NCBI GenBank assembly: GCA_036263455.1
Contig: DATAGZ010000017.1
Location: forward strand, 124,001 to 188,000
DNA: 64,000 nucleotides
Source of the DNA: DATAGZ01 sp036263455
Lineage (GTDB): Bacteria; Pseudomonadota; Alphaproteobacteria; Dongiales; Dongiaceae
Direction: 5' to 3'
Below are positions 44,483 through 53,758 of the stretch, in pieces; position 1 is the stretch's first letter, and each line of letters begins with the position of its first letter. The translations under genes and the position numbers were made by a program. The notes beneath the pieces were generated by a model, which saw only the letters and a program-made list of their open reading frames with translations, made no database searches and was not told the DNA's origin.

Positions 44483-45538
44483 ATGACAATGAACGTTGCT
44501 GGCTACGCCGCCCAATCCGCTACGGCACCGCTGGCGCCCTATCGTTTCGAACGACGCGATCCGCGTCCCGATGACGTCGTCATCGAAATTCTCTATTGCG
44601 GCGTATGTCATTCCGATTTGCACACCGCCCGCAACGATTGGCGCAACAGCGTCTATCCTGTCGTGCCGGGGCACGAAATCATTGGACGCGTCGTTGAAAC
44701 CGGCGCCGAGGTCACGGCCTTTACCCCTGGCGATCATGTAGGGGTCGGGTGCATGGTCGATTCGTGCCGGCAATGCGCGCCTTGCCAGCATGGGCTGGAG
44801 CAATATTGCGTGGAATTTCCCGTCGTGACGTATAACGGCCAGGACCGCCATGATGGTCGCCCGACATTCGGCGGCTATTCTGAAAAGATCGTGGTCTCGG
44901 ACAAGTTTGTGCTGAAGCTGCCCGACGGCCTGGACCTAGCCGGTGCGGCGCCGCTGCTCTGCGCCGGTATCACGACCTGGTCGCCACTGAGGCACTGGAA
45001 AGTCGGTAAAGACAGTTGCGTGGCGGTCGTTGGTCTCGGCGGTCTCGGTCATATGGCCCTGAAGCTCGCCAAGGCGCTCGGCGCCGAGGTTACGCTCTTC
45101 ACCCATTCACCCGGCAAGGAAGCGGATGCACGTCGCTTGGGCGCCGATTCCGTCATTCTCTCGACCGATGACGCGCAGATGGCAGAGGTGAAAGGTCGGT
45201 TCGATCTGATCATCGATACGGTACCCAGCGTGCATGACGTCAATCCCTACCTGCCGGCTCTAAATATCGGCGGCACGCTGGTGCTCGTCGGCTATCTCGG
45301 CCCGCTGGATCCTTTCCTGAATTCTGTTCCGATGGTGCTGGGGCGCAAGTCGGTGGCGGGTTCCCTGATCGGCGGTATTGCAGAGACACAGGAGCTGCTG
45401 GATTTTTGCGGCAAACACGGGATCACCTCGGATATCGAGATGATCCAGATGCAGGATATCAACCACGCCTATGAGCGCATGTTGAAAAGCGATGTGAAGT
45501 ACCGCTTCGTGATCGATCTCGCTTCCTTGAAGGCCTAG
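44483..45538 (+). CDS. Zinc-dependent NAD(P) alcohol dehydrogenase
   Basis: A 351-residue medium-chain dehydrogenase of the cinnamyl-alcohol/YahK group. Catalytic zinc site: CGVCHSDLH near residue 38 and GHEIIGRV. Structural zinc cysteines: CRQCAPCQHGLEQYC near 90-105. Cofactor loop: GLGGLGHMALKLA near 175. It would interconvert aldehydes and alcohols in the cytosol. AAGGAGAG precedes the ATG. The following operon is convergent. Confidence 0.92.
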   Translation: MTMNVAGYAAQSATAPLAPYRFERRDPRPDDVVIEILYCGVCHSDLHTARNDWRNSVYPVVPGHEIIGRVVETGAEVTAFTPGDHVGVGCMVDSCRQCAPCQHGLEQYCVEFPVVTYNGQDRHDGRPTFGGYSEKIVVSDKFVLKLPDGLDLAGAAPLLCAGITTWSPLRHWKVGKDSCVAVVGLGGLGHMALKLAKALGAEVTLFTHSPGKEADARRLGADSVILSTDDAQMAEVKGRFDLIIDTVPSVHDVNPYLPALNIGGTLVLVGYLGPLDPFLNSVPMVLGRKSVAGSLIGGIAETQELLDFCGKHGITSDIEMIQMQDINHAYERMLKSDVKYRFVIDLASLKA

Positions 45539-45574
45539 GCAAACGGCGAAGGTCGGGTCGGTCTTAGCGTATGG

Positions 45575-46459
45575 TTATTGGCGCATCGCCTTGATCAGCA
45601 CATCGACATTATGTTTCATCATCGCCTGGTAGGATCCGGCCGGGCCAGCGGGCGCTGACAAGGCATCGGCATAGAGCTCGCCGCCGATCCGCGCGCCGGT
45701 CTCGGCCGCGATCTGGCGCAGGAGCTTGGGATCCGACATGTTTTCCAGGAGAAGCGTGCGAATCGACGACCGACGGATCTGTTCGGCCAGATTCCGCAGT
45801 GTCCGGGCGCGCGGCTCGTCTTCCGTGCTCAGCCCGACCGGGGCGACGAATTTCACACCATAGGCATGGGCAAAATAACCGAAGGCGTCATGCGAGGAAA
45901 TAACCAGACGCCGTGAGGGCGGGATGGTGGCGATTTCAGCCCGGACCCACGCATCGAGCTGGGCCAATTCGGCATCGAGTGCGGCGCCATTGCGCCGATA
46001 AGCTTCTTGGTTGCGTGGATCTGCGGCGACGAGGGCCTTCATGATTCGCTCGACATATAGCCGCGCATTCGCGATATCCTGCCAGGCATGGGGATCGGAT
46101 ACAGCGTTTTCTCCGGCCTGCGCCGAGGCGAGTGGAGGGACGCCGTCGCTCGCCGTTACGATCTTTCCGCTATAGCCGGATGCGGCGATGAGCCGATCCA
46201 TCCATCCCTCCAACCCTAGGCCATTGACGATGACGAGATTGGCTTTCGCGAGCAGGGCGGCGTCGCCCGCCCGGGGTTCGAACGAATGGATGTCGCTGTC
46301 GGGGCCAACCAGGCTGGCCACCGCGACATGATTTCCCCCGATTTGGCGTGCAAGGTCGGCCAGGATCGAAAAGCTGGCAACGATTTTTAGGGGCGCGGCG
46401 GCGCACGAGCCTGCAAGAAGACCGAACGCAAGGATGATGGCGATGGCGATCCGGTGCAT
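45575..46459 (-). CDS. znuA: Zinc ABC transporter substrate-binding protein
   Basis: A 294-residue periplasmic metal-binding protein of the cluster A-I family. A signal peptide with a cysteine (AIIILAFGLLAGSCAAA-like region, residues 4-21) precedes KIVASFSILADLARQIGGNH. Metal ligands are likely in DIHSFEP (His), DPHAWQD (His), SSHDAFGYF (His) and a C-terminal Asp/Glu region. It lacks the long histidine-rich loop of many ZnuA proteins. It is the last gene of the operon, 5 bases after znuB. Confidence 0.87.
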   Translation of the reverse strand: MHRIAIAIILAFGLLAGSCAAAPLKIVASFSILADLARQIGGNHVAVASLVGPDSDIHSFEPRAGDAALLAKANLVIVNGLGLEGWMDRLIAASGYSGKIVTASDGVPPLASAQAGENAVSDPHAWQDIANARLYVERIMKALVAADPRNQEAYRRNGAALDAELAQLDAWVRAEIATIPPSRRLVISSHDAFGYFAHAYGVKFVAPVGLSTEDEPRARTLRNLAEQIRRSSIRTLLLENMSDPKLLRQIAAETGARIGGELYADALSAPAGPAGSYQAMMKHNVDVLIKAMRQ

Positions 46460-46464
46460 ACGGT

Positions 46465-47340
46465 TCAGGCGGCGAAATGCCTGCGAGCGAAATACCGGCT
46501 GCGGATGCTGCCGACCCGACCCATGAGAATGGAATAGGCGAAGAAAATGCCCAGCGAAAGAATAACCGCCGGGCCGGACGGGAGATTGATGTGATAGGAC
46601 AGGAGGAGCCCGATCATCGAGCAGCTCACGGCGATGATCATCGCGCAGCCGATCATCGAGCCCAGCCGCTGCGTCCAGAGCCGGGCCGCCGCCGCGGGCA
46701 ACATCATCAGGCCCACGCACATCAGAGTTCCCAAGGCCTGGAACCCCGCGACGAGATTGATCACCACCAGGGCCAGGAACAAAAAATGATAGGCGGCATG
46801 ATGGCGCGTCATCGTGCGTAGGAAGATCGGGTCGAAGGCGTCGGCGATCAAGGGGCGATAAAAGATACTGAGCAGGATAAGCGTCGCCGAGGTCGCGCCG
46901 GCGATGTATCGGAGCGACGCCGTATCGATCGCCAGCAACGTGCCAAACAGCAGGTGAATGAGATCGAGAGAAGACCCATGCAAGGAAATCAGCAGAACGC
47001 CCATGGCGAGGGCGATAAGATAGAACGCCGCCATATTGGCATCTTCCTTAATCTGGGTTGCCCGGCTCGCCGCGCCGACCAGCAGGACAACGACCAGGCC
47101 GGCGGCGAGACCCCCCAAACCCATGGCGGGAAGCGACAAACCCGCCAGGAGAAATCCAACCGCGACGCCAGGCAAGATGGCGTGCCCCATCGCGTCCCCC
47201 ATCAGGCTCATCCGGCGCAGCATCAGGAGAATGCCTAGGGGCGTGGCCGAACAGGAAAGAAGAATGCAGCCAAGCGCAGCGCGGCGCATGAAACCGAAAT
47301 CCGCAAACGGCGCAATCAGCCAGTCGTAGAAAATAGTCAC
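46465..47340 (-). CDS. znuB: Zinc ABC transporter permease
   Basis: A 291-residue integral membrane protein of the ABC-3 family with about eight helices. MRRMSLMGDAMGHAILPGVA is the family signature near the ATPase contact, and MLPAAAARLW is the usual later motif. It starts at GTG 47340, which overlaps the znuC stop (GTGA). The longer frame upstream is antisense-free but runs inside znuC and is not the start. Confidence 0.9.
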   Translation of the reverse strand: MTIFYDWLIAPFADFGFMRRAALGCILLSCSATPLGILLMLRRMSLMGDAMGHAILPGVAVGFLLAGLSLPAMGLGGLAAGLVVVLLVGAASRATQIKEDANMAAFYLIALAMGVLLISLHGSSLDLIHLLFGTLLAIDTASLRYIAGATSATLILLSIFYRPLIADAFDPIFLRTMTRHHAAYHFLFLALVVINLVAGFQALGTLMCVGLMMLPAAAARLWTQRLGSMIGCAMIIAVSCSMIGLLLSYHINLPSGPAVILSLGIFFAYSILMGRVGSIRSRYFARRHFAA

Positions 47341-48083
47341 GGAAGAACCGCGGGCTCTATGGCGCATTCGTCGGCATGGTCGTGCCACTCTTCCGCCCGG
47401 TGCCTGGCCTCTTCCAGGATGGAGGCGCTGAGAACTTCCGCCGTCTCGCCGAACCCGATCAATTCTCGCGCCAGCACCATGGTGTGCGGGAAATGGCTCC
47501 TGACTTGTGCCATATCGTGAAGAACACACAGAATGGTCTTGCCGCGTCGATGCCAATCCACAATTATTCTCAATAAATCCGCGCAGGTGCGCGTGTCGAT
47601 CGCGGAAAAAGGCTCATCCAGGAAGTAGATCGCGGCGTCTTGAAGCAGAAGACGGGCAAACAGCGCGCGCTGGAACTGGCCGGTCGAGAGCGCGGCGATG
47701 CTCCGATGGGCGAAAGCCTGCATGCCGACCTGCTCCAACGCTCTGATTGCCTGGCTGCGGACGTTCCCGCTCAGGTTGCGGAAAAATCCATTCTTGGGCC
47801 ACGCCCCCATGAGAACCATATCGAGAACGGTCATGGGAAAGGACCGGTCGAGTTCGCTAATTTGTGGAAGATAGGCAATCGATGCTTCGGGGGAAAACTG
47901 GAAATCACCAGACATCGGGACCAGCAAGCCCATCAGGGTCTTGAGCAGCGTGCTCTTTCCTCCGCCATTCGGGCCAATGACGGCGAATAGGGATCCCGGG
48001 GCGATCGAGACATTGAGATGATGAATAGCGGGACGTCGGTCATAGCCCGCGGTCAAGTTCCGAATGTGGATGCCTGGCTCCAT
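47337..48083 (-). CDS. znuC: Zinc ABC transporter ATPase
   Basis: A 248-residue ABC ATPase: Walker A GPNGGGKSTLLKTL near 39, Q-loop YLPQISELD, signature ALSTGQFQRALFARLLLQ and Walker B AIYFLDEPFSAID, then LCVLHD with the switch histidine. The signature STGQ replaces the usual SGGQ. The ATG at 48083 overlaps the stop of a small upstream gene as TAATG. With znuB and znuA it forms a complete importer. Confidence 0.9.
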   Translation of the reverse strand: MEPGIHIRNLTAGYDRRPAIHHLNVSIAPGSLFAVIGPNGGGKSTLLKTLMGLLVPMSGDFQFSPEASIAYLPQISELDRSFPMTVLDMVLMGAWPKNGFFRNLSGNVRSQAIRALEQVGMQAFAHRSIAALSTGQFQRALFARLLLQDAAIYFLDEPFSAIDTRTCADLLRIIVDWHRRGKTILCVLHDMAQVRSHFPHTMVLARELIGFGETAEVLSASILEEARHRAEEWHDHADECAIEPAVLP

Positions 48084-48190
48084 TATGCCAGCCAGACGAT
48101 GATCCAAGCCACGAGAAGGACGGCCGCGACAATAATCGTGCGCTGCATAGCGGAACGGGAAAGGAGGGAAGGCGGCGGTATCTGGGTCAT
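48083..48190 (-). CDS. 35-residue membrane peptide heading the zinc operon
   Basis: ATG 48190 opens 35 codons: MTQIPPPSLLSRSAM, a polar N-terminus, then one strong transmembrane helix (TIIVAAVLLVAWIIVWLA) and a TAA that overlaps the znuC ATG. The placement between a Zur-like operator and znuC, with start-stop coupling, supports translation. I know no named family. It might assist the permease or just couple translation. Confidence 0.5.
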   Translation of the reverse strand: MTQIPPPSLLSRSAMQRTIIVAAVLLVAWIIVWLA

Positions 48191-48199
48191 GAGTTCACC

Positions 48200-48220
48200 G
48201 GACGCTATAATATAACGTCC
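48200..48220. promoter_or_regulatory. Zur-type operator palindrome
   Basis: GGACGCTATAATATAACGTC reads almost the same on both strands; its core TATAATATA with flanking GC/AC arms matches the Zur consensus with a GTTATANTATAAC centre. It lies 10 bases before the first ATG of the zinc operon, so Zur with zinc bound would block transcription. Confidence 0.75.
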
Positions 48221-48380
48221 CGTCCGGCAAGACTGGACAAGCCCCGGGGATCGGCCCTTTGCCTGCCAATAAGAGGGTCTTAACCGTCCCTTTATGCTCG
48301 GGACGCCATGCTTTCAGTAAATTCTCAATCCTTCCTGCCTATCTTGGATCGATGAGGATAATCCGCGGGAAGGAGACGCA

Positions 48381-48872
48381 ATGACACGCCCCATATCGCG
48401 TCGCATGTTGCTTGCCGGCATGGCCATTGCGATGGCGCTCAGACCGATTGCCGGTTCGGCCCAGGCCGACGTTCCGCGTGGAACGAAAGAAGAAGCGCAG
48501 GCCCTGGTGGAACGCGCCCTGATCGAATTTCAGAAGGTAGGGCCGGCGGAAGCCTATCGCGAGTTCAGCGATAAGAAGGGCCGCTTCGTGGACCGAGACC
48601 TTTATCTGATCGTTTTCAACCGGCAGGGTCTCATTCTGGCCCATGGCGCGAATGAAAAGCTCATTGGAGTCAATCTCTGGGATGTGACCGACCCTGACGG
48701 TGTCTATTTCGTCAGGGAGTTTTGGAAAAAGATCGAGGCCGAGCCGCAAGGTGGGTGGGTGAATTTCAAGTTTACCCATCCAATCACCAAGAAAATCGAG
48801 AAGAAAGTGATGTGGGTGCGCCGCGCCAGCCCTGACATCATCATTATCGCCGGCGCCTATCCTGCCGCGTGA
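48381..48872 (+). CDS. Periplasmic single-cache sensor protein
   Basis: A 163-residue exported protein. The N-terminus RPISRRMLLAGMAIAMAL resembles a Tat-type signal. The mature part is a cache domain with FVDRDLYLIVFNRQGLILAH, GVNLWDVTDPDGVYFVREFW and GGWVNFKFTHP, the pattern of sCache_2 sensors of small carboxylates. The histidine kinase gene follows after 26 bases, so the protein probably binds a ligand for that kinase. Confidence 0.85.
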   Translation: MTRPISRRMLLAGMAIAMALRPIAGSAQADVPRGTKEEAQALVERALIEFQKVGPAEAYREFSDKKGRFVDRDLYLIVFNRQGLILAHGANEKLIGVNLWDVTDPDGVYFVREFWKKIEAEPQGGWVNFKFTHPITKKIEKKVMWVRRASPDIIIIAGAYPAA

Positions 48873-48898
48873 CGCCCGGTATGAGGTGAAGAACAGAG

Positions 48899-50563
48899 AT
48901 GCGTCTGTTCCAGAACATGCGGTTGACGGCCAAGCTGTTTTTGACTCCGGCGCTGCTGATCTTGTTGATCTGCGCGATGGCGGCCACGGCGCTCCGCGCA
49001 CTCGACCGCAGTGCTGCAACCCTCAACGAGTTCAGCACCATTGAATTTCGCCGCCAATTGGCCGCAAGCTCGCTCAGCCACGAATTGGCCGATGCCCAGG
49101 GCGGGCTGTATCATCTGCTGGCGTTGCTGAGCAACAGCGCCGACAAGGAAGCGGCCCAGAGTCTCAGCCTGGCGATCGCAGCACGCATCAACAAAATCGG
49201 ACAGCTGCTCCAGGAGGTCGAGGATGTCGGCCTCCCCGCGGAAACCCGCGGCGCCATCGCGATTGCCGGACGGGAATTAAGTGCTTACAGCGTTGCCGCC
49301 CATGACGTGATCAACATGGCGCAGGTGGACCTGGCCACCGCGATGCTGCTGATGTCCAAGACCGAGCTGCATTTCATGAAGTTCTATACGTTCGTCTCCG
49401 AACTCGAGCAGATCAGTCACAAAAAAGCCGAAGCAGCTCTTAACAACGCGGCGATATCCTCCGCAAAAGCGCGCCTCACCTTTATCATGCTCATGGGCCT
49501 GGCGCTGGCGATCGGGGGCATCGTATCAATTTTCCTGGGTCGCGCCGTCGCGCGGTCTATTCTATATTTGACGCGGGCCATGAAGAGCCTCGCCGAAGGC
49601 AATACCGCGCAGCCTATCCAGGAAACCGACCGGCTGGATGAGATAGGCGGCATGGCGCGGGCGCTCGAAACGTTCCGAAAAAATGCCATTGCCGCCGCCG
49701 AGTTGGCCGAACGCGCGGCTCGTGCAGAAAATGAGCGGCGCCAGAATCAGAAGATCGAGGCTATTGGCCGTTTGGCCGGAGGCATCGCTCACGAGATCAA
49801 CACGCCGATCCAATATATAAGCGCCAACCTTCAATTCTTCGACGAGTTCAAAGCGAGCCTCGAACGTGTCCTCGAATGCGTCGATGGATTAATCGCGGTC
49901 TGCGCACACGAGAAAACCTACGCTCTCGAGCGCGAGAATCTCATGCTCAGGCGCTCCGAAGCGGATCTCGATTATCTTCTCGAGGAATATCCACGCGCTG
50001 TAAGGCAATCGCTCGACGGTATTGGGCAGATACGGTCTCTGGTCGTGGCAATGAAGGAATTTGCCACGCCGCCTTCAGGAAAACGGGAAGCGATCGACAT
50101 CAATCACTTACTGCAAAACAGCACGGCGATCTGTCGTGCCGAATGGGGTGGGGTTGCGACACTCGACTGGGATGTGGATTCCAACCTCGGGGCCATTCAA
50201 GGCTTTGCCGGAGAACTAGGTCAAGCCTTTCTCAACATCATCACCAATGCAACCGAGGCCATCAAATCTTCCCGCACTCGCGTCGGCCTTGGCAGTATTG
50301 CCGTACGGACGCGGCCGGTCGATCATGGCGTCGAGATCGTCATCCAGGATAATGGCGTTGGCATGACCGAAGATGTTTGCCAGAAAATGTTCGATCCGTT
50401 TTTTACGACCAAGGATGTCGGGGAAGGCATGGGGCAAGGCCTGACTCTTGTCCATGACGTCATCGTTCGTAAACATGGCGGGAGAATCGATGTCGTCAGT
50501 AAGCCGGGCGAGGGGACGCGCATCACTATTACCTTGCCCGCCGTACAAGCACTCGCGGCCTGA
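48899..50563 (+). CDS. Membrane sensor histidine kinase
   Basis: A 554-residue kinase. Two membrane helices (about 16-33 and 196-217) enclose a helical periplasmic domain of some 160 residues. A HAMP segment follows (residues 218-270, with AEGNTAQPIQETDRLDEIGG). The H-box is GIAHEINTPIQYISA with His near 297, and the ATPase part has NIITNATEAI, DNGVGM and GQGLTLVHDV. No response regulator is next to it. The upstream cache protein is its likely partner. Confidence 0.92.
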   Translation: MRLFQNMRLTAKLFLTPALLILLICAMAATALRALDRSAATLNEFSTIEFRRQLAASSLSHELADAQGGLYHLLALLSNSADKEAAQSLSLAIAARINKIGQLLQEVEDVGLPAETRGAIAIAGRELSAYSVAAHDVINMAQVDLATAMLLMSKTELHFMKFYTFVSELEQISHKKAEAALNNAAISSAKARLTFIMLMGLALAIGGIVSIFLGRAVARSILYLTRAMKSLAEGNTAQPIQETDRLDEIGGMARALETFRKNAIAAAELAERAARAENERRQNQKIEAIGRLAGGIAHEINTPIQYISANLQFFDEFKASLERVLECVDGLIAVCAHEKTYALERENLMLRRSEADLDYLLEEYPRAVRQSLDGIGQIRSLVVAMKEFATPPSGKREAIDINHLLQNSTAICRAEWGGVATLDWDVDSNLGAIQGFAGELGQAFLNIITNATEAIKSSRTRVGLGSIAVRTRPVDHGVEIVIQDNGVGMTEDVCQKMFDPFFTTKDVGEGMGQGLTLVHDVIVRKHGGRIDVVSKPGEGTRITITLPAVQALAA

Positions 50564-50579
50564 GCGCTACCCGCTAAGC

Positions 50580-51221
50580 CTAGAGAGAGTTCGTCTCCTC
50601 TGATATCCCTGAAGAGAAATGAATGTGGCGGTGGCGCAGCTTGAGCGATAACGCAAGCAGGCCTAGGCCAAAGACAAGGGAAAAGGCGCCAAGCCACCAG
50701 GTGAGTACAAAGGCGCCGCTCAACGGTGCGAAAAAAAGCGCCACACCGAAGATCACTGAAATGGCTCCGGTGAAAATAAACCAGAATTGGCCGTGATTGC
50801 GATGCAGACGGGAGGAGGAAAAGAGAAGCAATAGTCCTCCGGCAACCGACCAGACGGCGAGAAGATAGATGAAAACCAGAACGGTGATGCCGGGTAGAAA
50901 AATCGCCAAGGCCGAAAGCGCGATGTTGAGCAGGCCTTCTAGCAGCAGCGTCACCCATTGGCGCCCCCGTTCGGCCGCTCGAATGGCCGAAACGATACCG
51001 ATAACGCCATCGGCGAGCCGGTATGCCGCAAAGACCCACACTAGGCCGAGCAGCGTAAGGCCCGGCCAAAAAAAGGCAACGATTCCAAAGGCTATGGCAA
51101 GAATGCCGCGCAAGGCAATTACCCACCAATTACGCGCGAGCGCACGGCTGAGCGGGACCGATTCGGAACCGCGCCACCATGCCGCACCCCAAGGAAAGGC
51201 ATAGAAAAGAATACGAGGCAT
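50580..51221 (-). CDS. HdeD-like membrane protein
   Basis: A 213-residue integral membrane protein with six helices. WWVIALRGILAIAFGIVAFF near 30-50 is the DUF308/HdeD signature and is weakly repeated twice more down the chain (GLLNIALSALAIFLPGITVL, GAISVIFGVALFFAPLSGAF). HdeD proteins are linked to acid resistance in enterobacteria. AAGGAGG directly before ATG 51221 fixes the start. Confidence 0.85.
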   Translation of the reverse strand: MPRILFYAFPWGAAWWRGSESVPLSRALARNWWVIALRGILAIAFGIVAFFWPGLTLLGLVWVFAAYRLADGVIGIVSAIRAAERGRQWVTLLLEGLLNIALSALAIFLPGITVLVFIYLLAVWSVAGGLLLLFSSSRLHRNHGQFWFIFTGAISVIFGVALFFAPLSGAFVLTWWLGAFSLVFGLGLLALSLKLRHRHIHFSSGISEETNSL

Positions 51222-51432
51222 AACCTCCTTAACAGAGCAAGAGTGGAACAAGCACCAATTCAAGGCGCAACAAGTCACTTTATAAACATTCCTTGCGGCA
51301 GGTACTTGGCGGCCGCGTGCTTGGTCACGGCGAACAATCCCTTCCCCTGCACCGTTCCCGGTTTCATTGACGGCCCGGAGAGGGCGTGATATTCGCCGAA
51401 CGAGATCATGGAGGCCCCCCTTACGACGGAGC

Positions 51433-52815
51433 ATGGCTATGCGCCCGGTCAAGCCGGCTGATACGCGTGCTTTAGCCTATTTTCCCGAACCCGGTCGGGA
51501 TAAGGTGTCATCGGCGCAAATCCTGAGTCCCGCGGCCTCGCGAGAATATTCCGGGCGCATCGATACCCTGACATCGCTGCGCTTTTATGCCGCTATCGGT
51601 GTGGCCATTATGCACAGCCAGATCGCCTTTGGTCCTAATATAGCTGTGGCGACTTTTTTTACGGCGCAAGCGGGGGTTAGTTTCTTTTTCGTATTGTCTG
51701 GCTTCGTCCTGACCTATACCTATCGCCGCTTAAACAGTCGCCGTTCGATCTTCAGGTTTTGGCTTGCACGCTTTGCGCGTATTTGGCCAGCGCACGTAGT
51801 GGCGATTCTGCTTCTCGTTCTCTCTACGGGTTACACCAATACCGCCGGTATGGGCGCGCGTTACCTGCCCATCACCATCTTAGCTAATCTGTTTCTGGTC
51901 CAGTCCTGGATTCCTTATACCGATTTTTGGTTGTCTCTCAATGGAGTTGCTTGGAGCATTTCCGACGAGTTTTTTTTCTACGCGGTCTTTCCCATTCTGC
52001 TCTGGGCGCTCTGGCAGGCAAGGTGGCGTGCCTTCGCAATAATCCTGGGGGTGGTGGTTTTTTTTATTGCGCTTTGTGCAGTGGCATCGCTACCGGTTCT
52101 CGAGTTAGGAAGGATAGACGCGGCGGCGCTCCTCTATGCAAATCCCTTGGTGCGTATATTTGAATTTTATATCGGCATGCTGTCCTATCCGCTATTGGTG
52201 GCTTTGCGTCCGATGGTCCTGCGCATGTCGCCGTGGCTTGCCACAGTCGCGGAGGCGGTAGTGATTGCGTTCTTTTTATGTCTCATATACCGGCCCCTCC
52301 ACACGGTTCTTTTTTCTGGCACCGGAAATTTCGCGAAGATGGCGGCGGTGTACGCGGGAAAAAGCGGCGGTAGCGCACCCGCTGCTGCTCTGTTGATCGT
52401 TGTTTTCGCGGCCCAGCGCGGCGCCGTTTCAAAATTCCTGCAATTGCCGATCTGCATATTTCTCGGGGAAATAAGTTATGCCTTCTACCTCGTGCATGCG
52501 ATCGTTCTCGCATGGTATGCGCCACAGGAGAGCGGTGATTATTTCTCTTGGGATGCTCCTGCCGCGTATGTCCATTATTGGACGACCTGCCTGAGCGTTT
52601 CCAGCGCGCTTTATCTCTGTGTGGAACGCCCGTGCCGAGCAGCAATACGTCACCTGCCCGACATGCGTCTGGCCGATCTGCGCACGGTTTTATCCATCCG
52701 ATTCCTACGGCGCCAGGCGGCAAGTACTTATGCCTGCGCCTGCTACGCTGCTCTATTAGTTGTTGGCGTCGATTTTTGGCTCGGGCATCTGTATCTCTCT
52801 CCCGTGAAGCATTGA
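51433..52815 (+). CDS. Acyltransferase-3 family membrane protein
   Basis: A 460-residue OafA/YrhL-type O-acyltransferase with about ten helices. TLTSLRFYAAIGVAIMHSQI near 45-65 carries the conserved R and the catalytic-type histidine, and FFFVLSGFVLTYTYRR follows. These enzymes transfer acetyl or similar groups to surface polysaccharides at the inner membrane. The next genes include a glycan cluster, a sensible context. Either of two ATGs at 51433 and 51439 could be used. Confidence 0.87.
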   Translation: MAMRPVKPADTRALAYFPEPGRDKVSSAQILSPAASREYSGRIDTLTSLRFYAAIGVAIMHSQIAFGPNIAVATFFTAQAGVSFFFVLSGFVLTYTYRRLNSRRSIFRFWLARFARIWPAHVVAILLLVLSTGYTNTAGMGARYLPITILANLFLVQSWIPYTDFWLSLNGVAWSISDEFFFYAVFPILLWALWQARWRAFAIILGVVVFFIALCAVASLPVLELGRIDAAALLYANPLVRIFEFYIGMLSYPLLVALRPMVLRMSPWLATVAEAVVIAFFLCLIYRPLHTVLFSGTGNFAKMAAVYAGKSGGSAPAAALLIVVFAAQRGAVSKFLQLPICIFLGEISYAFYLVHAIVLAWYAPQESGDYFSWDAPAAYVHYWTTCLSVSSALYLCVERPCRAAIRHLPDMRLADLRTVLSIRFLRRQAASTYACACYAALLVVGVDFWLGHLYLSPVKH

Positions 52816-53023
52816 GGGCATCAAGGGTTCTCATTGAAGGAGAGGCCGGACAATGAAGCATGACGGGAGCAACCTTCGCAGTCACCTGTTGACGAGGCAC
52901 AATGGGTGTACCGTATATGGGGCGCCGATTGAAAAATGGATTGCATCTCCGGCTGGTCGGGTCGCCCTGACGAGTTGCGTGACGTTATGTCACAGGACAT
53001 GATCCTCCGACCGAAAGAGGCCG

Positions 53024-53659
53024 ATGAAGATTACGACCCATTTCCGCCACCATTGGCGATTTTATATCGCATTTCTGGGTGGCGGCCTCACCTTCATGGC
53101 GTGTTGGAGCTTTCCAATTCTGCTCGTCGCGGCGCTTGCCGGAGATATATTCTTCGGAACTTACTTGCTGCTCATGGGGATTGTCCTGGCCCGGGCCACC
53201 AGCGAGGATCTTAAAAGCCGCGCACGGATCGAGGATGAAGGAATCGCCCTGATCGTTCTCATTACCCTCCTGGCAATCGCGCTTGGAGTCACCGCGATGA
53301 TCATGTTACTGCGCAGACCCGACACGCCATTTCTGACCTTTGGCATCGCCTTGCTCGGTGTTCCCCTGGGGTGGATCACCCTGCATGTTGTAGCAGCCTT
53401 CCATTACGCCCACCTCTATTATGTCCAGAGAAGTCACCAGGATAATCCCGTTCTGGAATTTCCTGGAACCCCACAGCCTGTCCCTTGGGATTTTCTTTAT
53501 TTCTCTTTTGTGATCGGAATGACGGCACAGGTTTCCGACGTCCAGGTATGCGAGCCCATGCTCCGTCGGAAGGTGCTCGCCCATGGGATCGTTTCTTTTT
53601 TTTATAACACGGTGCTATTGGCGCTTGCGGTCAACCTGGTCGCGGGTCATGCGCGCTGA
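53024..53659 (+). CDS. DUF1345 membrane protein
   Basis: A 211-residue protein with five or six helices. The diagnostic DUF1345 stretch is FHYAHLYYVQ, then VPWDFLYFSFVIGMTAQVSD near 155-175 and FFYNTVLLALAVNLVAG at the end. Function not known; the family is common in Rhizobiales and acetic acid bacteria. The first ATG in the frame is at 53024; an upstream overlapping ORF in another frame has no recognisable product. Confidence 0.87.
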   Translation: MKITTHFRHHWRFYIAFLGGGLTFMACWSFPILLVAALAGDIFFGTYLLLMGIVLARATSEDLKSRARIEDEGIALIVLITLLAIALGVTAMIMLLRRPDTPFLTFGIALLGVPLGWITLHVVAAFHYAHLYYVQRSHQDNPVLEFPGTPQPVPWDFLYFSFVIGMTAQVSDVQVCEPMLRRKVLAHGIVSFFYNTVLLALAVNLVAGHAR

Positions 53660-53758
53660 CATCTGCTTGCTTGCGTTAAGCTGCTGCTACGCTTTGGACA
53701 TTTTGCGCTGGCGCCTGTTCTCAAGGCGGCGCCGGTCGGGCGTCGCGCGAGGACGCCT

